NCBI RefSeq assembly: GCF_029051685.1
Contig: NZ_JAACFT010000051.1
Coordinates: 1 to 47,145, forward strand
Reading direction: 5' to 3'
DNA from: Bradyrhizobium sp. CSA207
GTDB taxonomy: Bacteria; Pseudomonadota; Alphaproteobacteria; Rhizobiales; Xanthobacteraceae
DNA: 47,145 nt
Part shown: one piece after another, positions 34,668 through 44,566 of the stretch
Layout of the letters: the number at the start of each line of letters is the position of its first letter
Position numbering within the stretch: position 1 is the stretch's first letter
Position numbers and translations under genes: made by a program
Notes under the pieces: generated by a model
Databases searched by the model: none
Told to the model about the DNA's origin: nothing
Seen by the model: only the letters and a program-made list of their open reading frames with translations

Positions 34668-34952
34668 ATGTCATTCAGGACCCGCGACGGCCGCGATTGG
34701 AGGCCGGATTACCTGGTTTGGATCGATCCAAACAAGTGCATCGGCTGCGGCCGCTGCTACAAGGTCTGCGGCCGCGAGGTCATGACGCTGAAGGGTCTGA
34801 GCGAGGACGGCGAGATGATCGATCTCGATGAGGACGACGATGAGGTCGAAAAGAAGATCATGGTGATGAAGGACGAGGGGGCCTGCATCGGCTGCAGCGC
34901 CTGCGCCCGGGTCTGCCCGACAAACTGTCAGACCCACGCGCCAGCTGCTTGA
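34668..34952 (+). CDS. fdxB: Nif-specific ferredoxin III (FdxB/FrxB type)
   Basis: A protein of 94 aa with two 4Fe-4S motifs: CIGCGRCYKVCG (C-x2-C-x2-C-x3-C, with G in place of the usual P) and CIGCSACARVCP. Between them is an acidic helix (SEDGEMIDLDEDDDEVEKKI) characteristic of this subfamily. It is the last gene of the nif operon and probably an electron donor for nitrogenase or for cofactor synthesis. Two frames (CQTH end) agree with full length. The symbol follows family usage; in Bradyrhizobium the name frxB is also used. Confidence 0.92.
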   Translation: MSFRTRDGRDWRPDYLVWIDPNKCIGCGRCYKVCGREVMTLKGLSEDGEMIDLDEDDDEVEKKIMVMKDEGACIGCSACARVCPTNCQTHAPAA

Positions 34953-35097
34953 ACCGACTTTTCTCTCGCTATGAACAGGGGTGGTTTGCCAGAGACAAAG
35001 GTAGCTCGGGAGATCCGGCATCGAGCCGACGACATGTACGGCGCGAAGCCTTGAACCCTGTCGAAAGTGCGCGTCAATGCTAAGCTTGGAGTGAATC

Positions 35098-37176
35098 ATG
35101 GTCAAAAAAGGTGTGCCGTTGAAGTCGCGGATTGAAAGGCCAACGGCCTCGACTCCAGATGATGATCCCTATCTATGGTTGGAAAAGATCGAAGGCGGAC
35201 GGGCGTTGAACTTCGTCGAGCGGCAGAATAGCAGAACGGTACGGGTGTTTGGCGGAGCGGCGTTCGAACGCGACCGCGATACGCTCGCCGCGATCTACGA
35301 TCGGCCCGACAAGATCCCCTATGTCAGCCGGCGCGGCGAGCATCTGCACAATCTCTGGAAGGATGCCACGAACCCGCGCGGCCTGTGGCGGCAAACCTCG
35401 CTCGCGGAGTTTCGGAAACCGCGGCCGGCGTGGGAGACCGTGCTGGATATCGACCGGCTTGCGGCGAGCGAACGTGAAGACTGGCTGCTGAGTTCTATCA
35501 GCTCGCGGCCGGGAAGTTCGCGAGTCATCTTGAGCCTGTCGCGCGGCGGCAGCGACGCCGTCACCCTGCGGGAATTCGACGTCGACACGAGGAGCTTCGT
35601 CGCGGACGGCTTCGCACTGCCGGAAGCCAAGGGTGGCGTCGATTGGCTCGATCCGGATACGCTGCTGCTGTCCAGCGCTTATGGCGAGGGCATGGTCACG
35701 AGCTCCGGATATGCGAGGACCGTTCGGTTGTGGCGGCGCGGCCAGCCTGTCGATCAGGCGCAAGTGATCTTCGAGACCACGGCCGATCGTATGATGGTCT
35801 ATGGCAGCGCCGACGACACCGGAGCTAGGCCGCGCACCTGGATCACCGACCAGATCGACTTCTTCCACTACGGCATCTGGCTGCGCGATGAAGCCGGCAC
35901 CACGAAAAAGCTCGACCTGCCGACCGGCATCTGGCTGCAGGCGCATAGCGACTGGTTCGCGATCAAGCTGCGCGAGGCCTGGTCGAGCGAAGGACGAACC
36001 TATGCCGCTGACGCCGTGCTCGGCATTTCGCTCCCGGCGTTCATGGCCGGCAGCCGCGACTTCACGCTGCTGTTCGAGCCGGGACCGCGGACCGCGTTAC
36101 AAGGCTTCTTCTGGACCGCTGGGAAGCTCGTGCTCTCGATCCTCGACGAGCTTAAGCCGCGATTCGAGATTTGCACGCCATCCGCTACGGGGTGGCGCCG
36201 CGAGACACTCGGCGGCCTCCCCGACATCGGCGTCGTCGACGTCTGGCCGCTCGATTGCCATCCGTCCGAGAGCAATGGCGATTTGCTTGCCAATGTGCAG
36301 GGTCCCCTGACGCCGCCCTCGCTGCTATTGATCGAGCGCGGCGTCGAAAGCCCGACCGTGTTGAAGCAGGCGCCGAAGACGTTCACCGCCGATGGCCTTG
36401 TCGTGACGCAGCACGAGGCGATCTCGATCGACGGCGAGCGCATTCCCTATGTCCAGACCGGCCCCGCCGGCGAGACCGGCGATGCGCCGGTCTATATGAG
36501 CGCCTATGGCGGCTTCGGCCATTCGGTCAAGCCTTACTACGATCCATCGCTCGGCAAGCTATGGCTGGAACGCGGCGGTACCTCGGTGCAGGCGAATTTG
36601 CGCGGCGGCGGCGAGTTCGGCACGCGCTGGCACGATGCCGGCCGGCTCGCCGGCAAAAAACTGTCGCACGACGATTTTGCAGCCGTTGCCGCCGACCTCG
36701 TGCGCCGTGGCGTCACGAAAGCAAAGCGCATTGCAGCCGAAGGCGGATCAAATGGAGGCATCCTGATCACCAACATGCTGGTGCGCTACCCGGAGCGTTT
36801 TGGCGCGCTGTTCTGCACCATCCCGCTGATCGACATGCGCCGCTACACCAAGCTGCTCGCCGGCGCGAGCTGGATCGCGGAATACGGCGATCCCGACAAG
36901 CCGGAGGAATGGGACTGGCTGAAGACCTACTCCGCCTATCACAACGCAAAACCCGGCCAGCCCTATCCGCCGATCATGATCGCCACCACGCGGCGCGACG
37001 ACCGCGTCCATCCCGGCCACGCGCGCAAGATGGCGGCAAAGCTGCAGGCGATGGGTTACGAAGCCTGGTTCTACGAGCCGGCGGCGGGCGGCCACGGCTA
37101 CGGCAAGGACAACAAGGAGCGCGCCGGCTTCGAGGTGCTCGGCTTTGAATTTCTGAAGAGCAAGATTGGCTGGTAG
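35098..37176 (+). CDS. Prolyl oligopeptidase-family serine peptidase (S9A)
   Basis: A protein of 692 aa from ATG 35098 with GGAG 8 nt upstream. The N-terminal half is a beta-propeller (residues about 20-420); the C-terminal half is the alpha/beta hydrolase. The nucleophile lies in AEGGSNGGILITN, the aspartate in TTRRDDRVHPGHA, and the histidine in AGGHGYGKDN. WDAGRLAGKK-like HDAGRLAGKKLSHDDFAAVA and GDPDKPEEWDWLKTYSAYHN are typical of the bacterial subgroup. No signal peptide, so cytoplasmic. These enzymes cut short proline peptides. High third-position G/C sets it apart from the genes around it; no NifA or sigma-54 signal is seen. Confidence 0.9.
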   Translation: MVKKGVPLKSRIERPTASTPDDDPYLWLEKIEGGRALNFVERQNSRTVRVFGGAAFERDRDTLAAIYDRPDKIPYVSRRGEHLHNLWKDATNPRGLWRQTSLAEFRKPRPAWETVLDIDRLAASEREDWLLSSISSRPGSSRVILSLSRGGSDAVTLREFDVDTRSFVADGFALPEAKGGVDWLDPDTLLLSSAYGEGMVTSSGYARTVRLWRRGQPVDQAQVIFETTADRMMVYGSADDTGARPRTWITDQIDFFHYGIWLRDEAGTTKKLDLPTGIWLQAHSDWFAIKLREAWSSEGRTYAADAVLGISLPAFMAGSRDFTLLFEPGPRTALQGFFWTAGKLVLSILDELKPRFEICTPSATGWRRETLGGLPDIGVVDVWPLDCHPSESNGDLLANVQGPLTPPSLLLIERGVESPTVLKQAPKTFTADGLVVTQHEAISIDGERIPYVQTGPAGETGDAPVYMSAYGGFGHSVKPYYDPSLGKLWLERGGTSVQANLRGGGEFGTRWHDAGRLAGKKLSHDDFAAVAADLVRRGVTKAKRIAAEGGSNGGILITNMLVRYPERFGALFCTIPLIDMRRYTKLLAGASWIAEYGDPDKPEEWDWLKTYSAYHNAKPGQPYPPIMIATTRRDDRVHPGHARKMAAKLQAMGYEAWFYEPAAGGHGYGKDNKERAGFEVLGFEFLKSKIGW

Positions 37177-37768
37177 GACGGGGAGGCGTCAGCCAGCTGA
37201 CGCAATTGCCAAATGACATTCGTACGATATCGACCAGAGCGAGGGCGATCTGACCGACGTCCAGAACTCCCGCACGACCGATTCGAGATCCTGCGCGCTT
37301 GAACCAACGCATGGTGGAGTTAGTGTCTCGCCGGGACTTTGATAACGACCGTTTCTCTTCACCAACTCTATCACCTCACTTGCGTGCTGTATCTCAGCCC
37401 GGTACTGCGCGTGATCTTCCAGGACCGTGACTGGACTGCGTCTTGTCTGCTTCTTGTCTGCCCTTTAGAATGTATCCTCACAAAAGCTCGCGATTTAAAG
37501 TTCGAATTGCCTTTTGTACGTTCCGCAGGCGCTCAATTCGGCGACAGGATTATCTTCCAGCAGCCGCGGCCGCGCTTTCTTTAGGAAGCAGGAACACCGA
37601 GTAGGAGGAGCGCAATCAGACGGGCAAAGCGAGCGAGGCTCATACTAACAGCTATTTGCCGGTGCCGCGCGCCGGCGGTTGCGGCAGCGATCATCAAAAC
37701 GCCAGGAGCGATCGTCGTGATGGGCGGGCCACAAACCCCGCGGCCCGAAGCGCACGATCCGCGTCCGA
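37177..37768. other. Gene-poor stretch
   Basis: Several weak frames exist on both strands (for example + 37339-37584, - 37829-37581), none with family resemblance. The change from GC-rich coding sequence at 37176 to AT-richer sequence is visible by eye and may mark an insertion boundary. Confidence 0.4.
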
Positions 37769-37885
37769 TGTCTGACATCGAACGAGACCGCCAGCTACAA
37801 ACGCACGTCGTGTTGAGCCGCCGAGGCAATCTTAGACCGAATCAGGTGCGTGATGTTCGTTGCTGGCGTTGGCACGGCCATTGCT
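37769..37885 (+). promoter_or_regulatory. Sigma-54 promoter, with near-consensus NifA box, before the thioredoxin-fold gene
   Basis: TGGCAC-GGCCA-TTGCT at 37870-37885 fits the -24/-12 consensus fully (the GG and GC are 10 nt apart). About 100 bp upstream, TGT-CTGACATCGA-ACG (37769-37784) differs by one base from TGT-N10-ACA. The downstream ATG is 138 nt from the promoter. RpoN control is well supported; NifA as activator is likely but rests on an imperfect site. Confidence 0.7.
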
Positions 37886-38022
37886 GCTGAGATTGAGCAC
37901 GGTGTCAGGCGGAGTGCATGCAGACGTGCTCTCTCGTTCATTGAACTCGTGCCGCGTTTCTTAGAGACAAACGAGCTTGCGCAAACAATCGCGACAAGGT
38001 TTGGGCAGCTTTGGAGAACAAC

Positions 38023-39141
38023 ATGATTCTTCGTATGGAGTCGCCAGCTCCTCCGATCAGGGTGGAAAGCTGGGTACGTGGCGAGCCCCTCACCAACTTT
38101 AAGCTGGGTACGCTGTATATAGTCGAGTTTTGGGCAACTTGGTGCGGCGGATGTGTGGCGGAGATGCCCCATCTCGCGCAGCTGCAAGAGAATTACAACG
38201 ATAGCGCAGTTGAGGTCATTGCAGTTGCAGCTTCCGAGCGAGGCTCAACGGCCGAGGAGGCGCGAACAAACTTGGACGCGTGGTTGACCAAGAAAGGCTC
38301 CAAGCTGAACTTTCGGATAGCGTTCGATTACGCGGGAAAAATGAAGAAGTCTTGGATGGCGCCCAGTTTTTCTACCACTATCCCCACCTCATTCGTCATC
38401 GACCGTGACGGTCACGTCGCCTTTATCGGTCACCCTATGCAACTGTATGACGTGTTTCCAAAAATCGTAAATGGCACCTGGCGCACCAGCGATGAAGCCA
38501 AAGCAGCGGATGCGGAGCGAATCGCTGAAGCAGAATCTAAAATGCGCGAGAAAGCCCGGATGCAAGCATTCTGGGGCAAACTTGGACCGGCGCTGAAGGC
38601 GCAGGATTCGTCGACGGCGCTTTCGGCCGCTAAAGAGGGCGTCGCAGTGATGCCGGACGACATCGACGTTCACCTAGTTCATGAGGATCTAGCCCTGCAC
38701 AAAGTCCATGACATGCAGACGGGATTACCCGTTATGCGTCAATTGGCTCGCGATGCGATCGAAAAACAATTCGAGTTGTGGAAGGTGCAAGCGATCCGCC
38801 AACTCTCTAATCCAGCGGAGAAGAACTCTGATGTCCCGCATTCTGATCGCTTTGCGATTGGCAAGGACTTGGCCGAACACATCCTCGCGCTGAACTCTCC
38901 AGAAGGCCGGGCCGGCCCCAAGTTTCTGTCTTATGTGGCGGTCGCTCAGTATTATTTCGAAAGCGGCGACAACGATCGTGCGGTCGAGTTAATTGAGTCG
39001 GCGGTGAAGTCGCTGGACGGCCCGCGGCCCATGGGGGCTGAACAGAAGGCGCACTACCTGCGGCTGTTGCTTGAGGCCTTGGCCAAGTACGAGGATGAGG
39101 AGGCAAAGCCGTTCTCGGGGACGAAGAGCGCCTTGGCCTGA
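38023..39141 (+). CDS. Thioredoxin-fold (TlpA/ResA-like) protein with helical C-terminal domain
   Basis: A protein of 372 aa from ATG 38023, chosen because GGAG lies 7 nt upstream (a TTG at 38011 is in frame). Residues of about 10-150 are a TlpA-like redoxin: LYIVEFWATWCGGCVAEMPH holds the C-G-G-C active site, and IPTSFVIDRDGHVAFIGHPM holds the cis-proline. Residues of about 160-372 are alpha-helical with repeat-like segments (AVAQYYFESGDNDRAVELIE), suggestive of TPR units. There is no signal peptide, unusual for this group, so it should act in the cytoplasm. The sigma-54 promoter suggests a role in redox protection or assembly during nitrogen fixation. Confidence 0.8.
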   Translation: MILRMESPAPPIRVESWVRGEPLTNFKLGTLYIVEFWATWCGGCVAEMPHLAQLQENYNDSAVEVIAVAASERGSTAEEARTNLDAWLTKKGSKLNFRIAFDYAGKMKKSWMAPSFSTTIPTSFVIDRDGHVAFIGHPMQLYDVFPKIVNGTWRTSDEAKAADAERIAEAESKMREKARMQAFWGKLGPALKAQDSSTALSAAKEGVAVMPDDIDVHLVHEDLALHKVHDMQTGLPVMRQLARDAIEKQFELWKVQAIRQLSNPAEKNSDVPHSDRFAIGKDLAEHILALNSPEGRAGPKFLSYVAVAQYYFESGDNDRAVELIESAVKSLDGPRPMGAEQKAHYLRLLLEALAKYEDEEAKPFSGTKSALA

Positions 39142-39273
39142 ATTCTTGGCCTGAATTTAAGAAAATGCGGCTCGCTAGCGGACGAGCGGTGACCCAGAAG
39201 CGGGTGCCGCGGAACGCCCAAGGTGCGCCGAAGATAGCGGTGAGGCAGCTTGCCGCATGGAGAGGACGAGGAC

Positions 39274-42200
39274 ATGAACGGGTCGCAATTCGAGCGCGCA
39301 AACATCGTGGCAGAAGAGCTGTCGGCGACGGTCGCCTCGAAAACGACCGATCCGATTCAGGAACACAGTTCGCGTCCGCCGGCTGAAGGCCTTTACGATC
39401 CGAGCCTGGAAAAGGATTCCTGCGGCGTCGGCTTCATCGCCAACATCAAGGGCAAGAAGTCTCACGAGATCGTCTCGGACGCGCTGAGCATCCTCTGCAA
39501 CCTCGAGCATCGCGGCGCAGTCGGTGCCGACCCGCTCGCCGGCGACGGCGCCGGCATCCTGGTGCAGATCCCGCACGCCTTCTTCGCCCGCAAGGCCAAA
39601 GAGCTCGGCTTCGCGCTGCCCGACCCCGGCGAATACGCCATCGGCGCGCTGTTCATGCCGCGCGACACCGCCTGGCGCAACGTCATCAAGAGCATCATCG
39701 CCGACCAGATCAAGGAAGAAGGCCTGACCCTGCTCGGCTGGCGCGACGTGCCGACCGACAATTCCTCACTGGGCGTCACCGTGAAGCCGACCGAACCCGC
39801 CTGCATGCAGGTGTTCATCGGCCGCAACGGCACCGCCAGGACCGAGGACGAGTTCGAGCGCCGGCTCTACATCCTGCGCAAGTCGATCTCGCAGGCGATC
39901 TACCAGCGCCGCGACCGCGGACGTGCCGGTTACTACCCCTGCTCGATGTCCTGTCGCACCGTGATCTACAAGGGCATGTTCCTCGCCGACCAGCTCGGCA
40001 AGTACTATCCCGATCTGCACGAGAAGGATTTCGAGAGCGCGCTGGCGCTGGTGCATCAGCGCTTCTCGACCAACACCTTGCCGACCTGGTCGCTAGCGCA
40101 TCCCTACCGCATGATCGCGCATAACGGCGAGATCAACACGCTGCGCGGCAACGTCAACTGGATGGCGGCGCGCCAGGCCTCCGTGAGCTCGGACCTCTAC
40201 GGCAAGGACATCAACAGGCTTTGGCCGATCTCGTACGAAGGACAGTCGGACACCGCCTGCTTCGACAACGCGCTCGAATTTCTGGTGCAGGGCGGCTACT
40301 CGCTGCCGCACGCCGTCATGATGATGATTCCGGAGGCGTGGGCCGGCAATCCCTTGATGGATGAGACGCGCCGCGCCTTCTACGAATATCATGCCGCGCT
40401 GATGGAGCCGTGGGACGGCCCCGCCGCGATCGCTTTCACCGACGGCCGTCAGATCGGCGCCACGCTCGACCGCAACGGCCTGCGGCCGGCGCGCTATCTC
40501 GTCACCAAGGACGACCGCATCGTGATGGCGTCCGAGATGGGCGTGCTGACCATCCCCGAGGACCAGATCATCACCAAGTGGCGGCTCCAGCCCGGCAAGA
40601 TGCTGCTGGTCGACCTCGAACAGGGCCGCCTGATTCCCGACGACGAGATCAAGGCCGAGCTCGCCCGGAGTCATCCCTACGAGGAGTGGCTGGAGCGGAC
40701 CCAGATCGTGCTGGAGGAGCTGCCGAAGGTTGCGACCACCGGCGTTCGCTCCAACCTGTCGCTGCTCGATCGCCAGCAGGCGTTCGGCTACAGCCAGGAA
40801 GACATCACCATCCTGATGACGCCGATGGCCTCGATTGGCGAGGAAGCGGTCGGCTCGATGGGCAACGACACGCCGATCTCGGCGCTGTCGGCCAAGGCCA
40901 AGCCGCTGTTCACCTACTTCAAGCAGAACTTCGCCCAGGTCACCAATCCGCCGATCGACCCGATCCGCGAGGAGCTCGTGATGAGCCTGGTCTCGATCAT
41001 CGGACCGCGGCCGAACCTGTTCGACCTCCAGGGGATGGCCACCACCAAGCGTCTTGAAGTGCGTCAGCCGATCCTGACCGACGCGGATCTCGAAAAGATC
41101 AGCTCCATCTCCGACGTGGCCGAAACCCACTTCAAGTCGCGCGCGCTCGACACCACCTTCCACGCCGGTCTCGGCGCGGCCGGCATGGACCAGGTGCTGG
41201 ATGAGCTCTGCGCGCGCGCCGAAAGCGCCGTGCGCGAAGGCGTCAACATCATCATCTTGTCCGACCGCATGGTCGATACCGACCGCGTCCCGATCCCGTC
41301 GCTGCTCGCCTGCGCCGCCGTGCATCACCATTTGATCCGCACCGGCTTGCGCACCTCGGTCGGCCTCGTCGTCGAATCCGGCGAGCCGCGCGAAGTGCAT
41401 CATTTCGCCTGCCTCGCCGGCTACGGCGCCGAAGCGATCAATCCCTATCTCGCGTTCGAGACCATCATCGCGATGAAGGACCGCCTGCCCGGCTCGCTCG
41501 ACGATTACGAGATCGTCAAGCGCTACATCAAGTCGATCGGCAAGGGCCTGCTCAAGGTGATGTCCAAGATGGGCATCTCGACCTACCAATCCTATTGCGG
41601 CGCACAGATCTTTGACGCCGTCGGCCTCAAGGCCGACTTCGTCGGAAAATTCTTCGCCGGCACGCATACCCGCGTCGAGGGCGTGGGCCTTGCCGAGATC
41701 GCGGAAGAGGCCGTGCGCCGTCATGCCGACGCGTTCGGCGAGGCGCGGGTCTACAGGACCGCGCTCGATGTCGGCGGCGAATACGCCTATCGCAGCCGCG
41801 GCGAGGACCATGCCTGGACCGCCAAGTCGGTGAGGCTGCTTCAGAACGCCGCGCGAGGCAATTCGCTGAAAGACTATCACGACTTCGCCAAGATCCTCAA
41901 CGAGCAGTCGGAACGCCTGTTGACGCTGCGCGGCCTGTTCCGGGTCAAGAGCGCCGAGGAAGAGAAGCGCAAGCCTGTAGCCCTCGACCAGGTCGAGCCG
42001 GCCAAGGACCTCGTCAAGCGGTTCGCCACGGGCGCGATGAGCTTCGGCTCGATCTCGCGCGAGGCGCACACCACGTTTGCGATCGCCATGAACCGGATCG
42101 GCAGCAAGTCGAACACCGGCGAAGGCGGCGAGGAAGTCGATCGCTTCAAGCCGCTGCCGAATGGCGACAGCATGCGTTCGGCGATCAAGCAGGTCGCCTC

Positions 42201-44001
42201 GGGCCGCTTCGGCGTCACCACGGAGTATCTCGTCAACTCCGACATGATGCAGATCAAGGTGGCGCAGGGCGCCAAACCCGGCGAAGGCGGCCAGCTGCCC
42301 GGCCACAAGGTCGACGCCACCATCGCAAAAGTCCGGCACTCGACGCCGGGCGTCGGCCTGATCTCGCCGCCGCCGCACCACGACATCTACTCGATCGAGG
42401 ATCTGGCGCAGCTCATCTACGACCTCAAGAACGTCAACCCGGACGGCGCGGTTTCGGTCAAGCTCGTCTCCGAGATCGGCGTCGGCATGGTGGCGGCGGG
42501 CGTTGCCAAGGCGCATGCGGACCATGTCACCATTGCGGGCTTCGAGGGCGGCACCGGCGCTTCGCCGCTGACTTCGATCAAGCATGCCGGCAGCCCTTGG
42601 GAGATTGGGCTGGCCGAAACCCACCAGACGCTGGTGCGCGAGCGGCTGCGCAGCCGCATCGTGGTCCAGGTCGACGGCGGCTTCCGCACCGGGCGTGACG
42701 TCGTGATCGGGGCGCTACTGGGCGCAGACGAGTTCGGCTTCGCCACTGCGCCGCTGATCGCGGCCGGCTGCATCATGACGCGCAAGTGCCACCTCAACAC
42801 CTGCCCGGTCGGGGTCGCGACGCAGGATTCGGTTCTGCGCAAACGCTTCACCGGCCAGCCCGAGCACGTCATCAACTATTTCTTCTTCGTCGCGGAAGAA
42901 GTCCGCGAGATCATGGCGAACCTCGGCTTCCGCACCTTCAACGAGATGATCGGCCAGACCCAGCTGCTCGACCAAACCAAGCTGGTGGCGCACTGGAAGG
43001 CCAAGGGCCTCGACTTCTCCAAGCTCTTCGTCCGCCAGAAGGAAGAGAAGGGCCAGAAGATCTACCATTCGGAGCGCCAGAACCATCATCTGGAAGCGGT
43101 GCTCGACCGCTCGCTGATCGAGAAGGCGCAGCCCGCGCTCGACCGCGGCGCGCCGGTCAGAATCGAGGCCGCGATCAACAGCACCAACCGTTCCGCCGGC
43201 GCGATGCTGTCGGGTGCGGTCGCCAAGATCTACGGCCATGCTGGGCTGCCGCATGACACCATCCATGTCAGCCTCAAGGGCACCGCGGGCCAGGCGTTCG
43301 GCGCGTGGCTGGCGCAAGGCGTCACCTTCGAGCTCGAGGGCGAAGCCAACGACTATGTCGGCAAGGGCCTCTCCGGGGGCAAGATCATCGTCAAGCCGCC
43401 GAAGAACAGCGGCATCGTGCCGGAAGAGAGCATCATCGTCGGCAACACCGTGATGTACGGCGCGATCCAGGGCGAGTGCTACTTCCGCGGCGTCGCCGGC
43501 GAACGGTTTGCCGTGCGCAACTCCGGCGCGGTCGCCGTGGTCGAGGGCGCGGGCGATCATTGCTGCGAATACATGACCGGCGGCATCGTGGTCGTGCTCG
43601 GCAAGACCGGGCGCAACTTCGCAGCCGGTATGTCCGGCGGCATCGCCTATGTGCTGGACGAGACCGGCGATTTCGACAGATTGTGCAACCTCCTGATGGT
43701 CGATCTCGAGCCGGTGCTGTCCGAAGAGCTGATCAACGCCGGTACCTATCATCACGCCGGTGACCTCGAGGCGCATGGCGGGGTCGACGTGTTCAACAAC
43801 CTGCTCGATTCCGACGTCGAGCGGCTGCACGTCCTGATCACGCGCCACGCCAAGGCGACCGACTCCAAGCGCGCCGCCGACATCCTTGCCAATTGGAAGG
43901 ATTGGCTGCCCAAATTCCGCAAGGTGATGCCGGTCGAGTACCGGCGCGCGCTGCGCGAAATGGCTGCTAACGCGGACGCCGAGCTCGGGAGCCTGAGATA
44001 G
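39274..44001 (+). CDS. gltB: Glutamate synthase (NADPH-type) large subunit
   Basis: A protein of 1575 aa from ATG 39274 (GAGAGGACGAGG upstream). The class-II amidotransferase begins after a 49-residue propeptide at C50 (EKDSCGVGFIANIKG), the nucleophile that releases ammonia from glutamine. Next come the central domain, the FMN/synthase domain (GGTGASPLTSIKHAG, VQVDGGFRTGRDVVIGALLG) and the 3Fe-4S site (CIMTRKCHLNTCPVGVATQD), then the GXGXG beta-helix (TGGIVVVLGKTGRNFAAGMS). It makes two glutamates from glutamine and 2-oxoglutarate, the second step of ammonium assimilation. The small subunit gltD is not next to it. Codon use is strongly GC3-biased. Confidence 0.97.
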   Translation: MNGSQFERANIVAEELSATVASKTTDPIQEHSSRPPAEGLYDPSLEKDSCGVGFIANIKGKKSHEIVSDALSILCNLEHRGAVGADPLAGDGAGILVQIPHAFFARKAKELGFALPDPGEYAIGALFMPRDTAWRNVIKSIIADQIKEEGLTLLGWRDVPTDNSSLGVTVKPTEPACMQVFIGRNGTARTEDEFERRLYILRKSISQAIYQRRDRGRAGYYPCSMSCRTVIYKGMFLADQLGKYYPDLHEKDFESALALVHQRFSTNTLPTWSLAHPYRMIAHNGEINTLRGNVNWMAARQASVSSDLYGKDINRLWPISYEGQSDTACFDNALEFLVQGGYSLPHAVMMMIPEAWAGNPLMDETRRAFYEYHAALMEPWDGPAAIAFTDGRQIGATLDRNGLRPARYLVTKDDRIVMASEMGVLTIPEDQIITKWRLQPGKMLLVDLEQGRLIPDDEIKAELARSHPYEEWLERTQIVLEELPKVATTGVRSNLSLLDRQQAFGYSQEDITILMTPMASIGEEAVGSMGNDTPISALSAKAKPLFTYFKQNFAQVTNPPIDPIREELVMSLVSIIGPRPNLFDLQGMATTKRLEVRQPILTDADLEKISSISDVAETHFKSRALDTTFHAGLGAAGMDQVLDELCARAESAVREGVNIIILSDRMVDTDRVPIPSLLACAAVHHHLIRTGLRTSVGLVVESGEPREVHHFACLAGYGAEAINPYLAFETIIAMKDRLPGSLDDYEIVKRYIKSIGKGLLKVMSKMGISTYQSYCGAQIFDAVGLKADFVGKFFAGTHTRVEGVGLAEIAEEAVRRHADAFGEARVYRTALDVGGEYAYRSRGEDHAWTAKSVRLLQNAARGNSLKDYHDFAKILNEQSERLLTLRGLFRVKSAEEEKRKPVALDQVEPAKDLVKRFATGAMSFGSISREAHTTFAIAMNRIGSKSNTGEGGEEVDRFKPLPNGDSMRSAIKQVASGRFGVTTEYLVNSDMMQIKVAQGAKPGEGGQLPGHKVDATIAKVRHSTPGVGLISPPPHHDIYSIEDLAQLIYDLKNVNPDGAVSVKLVSEIGVGMVAAGVAKAHADHVTIAGFEGGTGASPLTSIKHAGSPWEIGLAETHQTLVRERLRSRIVVQVDGGFRTGRDVVIGALLGADEFGFATAPLIAAGCIMTRKCHLNTCPVGVATQDSVLRKRFTGQPEHVINYFFFVAEEVREIMANLGFRTFNEMIGQTQLLDQTKLVAHWKAKGLDFSKLFVRQKEEKGQKIYHSERQNHHLEAVLDRSLIEKAQPALDRGAPVRIEAAINSTNRSAGAMLSGAVAKIYGHAGLPHDTIHVSLKGTAGQAFGAWLAQGVTFELEGEANDYVGKGLSGGKIIVKPPKNSGIVPEESIIVGNTVMYGAIQGECYFRGVAGERFAVRNSGAVAVVEGAGDHCCEYMTGGIVVVLGKTGRNFAAGMSGGIAYVLDETGDFDRLCNLLMVDLEPVLSEELINAGTYHHAGDLEAHGGVDVFNNLLDSDVERLHVLITRHAKATDSKRAADILANWKDWLPKFRKVMPVEYRRALREMAANADAELGSLR

Positions 44002-44566
44002 TACCACTGACGTACCGAACACCGCACGCGCCCGAAGATGGGCAGATATAGCGCTAATAGCGCTTCCACACGCGTCCGCCAGCGCAACCCGAAGCAGATC
44101 CTGACGAGGTAGGGCCGGCTGAGACGTTCCTGCCGGGTGATCACGCGAGATCGTTTTGACGTCCCCACGCGTCGTTCTGAGGAAGGTACGGGATCGGGGC
44201 CCCTGGAGCGCAATGACAGTGAGGGTTGCACGACGGCAGGTGAGGGCTGCTATACGCTCGCCGTCGCCTAGTCAGTTGAAGTCCATCGAAGATCGACAAA
44301 AAGACGCATGATTTGATCGTCACTGCGCTGCTGATTGCATCAATCAAGATCAATTGTCGCTTACTGTAGGCAATCCCGACGAAGGCGCTTGGAATAGCGC
44401 GCGCCGCTTGCCAGGGAGGCGCACACCAGAGTCACACTCTGGCGCCGGTGGTCCGTACATGCCGCAAGCATCGCAATTGGCGACCCGCAGTTGAAGTGCG
44501 TGCGCCGTGTCGCGGAAATGGGAGATGCATGGGGAGATTCCAGGTAACGCCGACAGGAAGGCGAGA
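44002..44566. other. Gene-poor stretch after gltB
   Basis: No gltD and no intrinsic terminator follow gltB. A 7-bp perfect inverted repeat, CCAGAGT-CAC-ACTCTGG, lies at 44426-44442, about 125 nt before the small zinc-ribbon gene. No -24/-12 promoter of good quality was found. Confidence 0.4.

Noticed and set aside
40093..42624. 843-codon open frame on the reverse strand of gltB
   Set aside because: It mirrors gltB codons in a GC3-rich gene, is rich in Arg/Asp/His/Val and matches no family; a shadow frame.
42715..44022. 435-codon reverse frame across the end of gltB
   Set aside because: Same reason: shadow of the GC-rich gltB coding strand.
44426..44442. Inverted repeat CCAGAGT-CAC-ACTCTGG as terminator of gltB
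   Set aside because: It is over 400 nt after gltB and has no T-run; may be an operator or chance.
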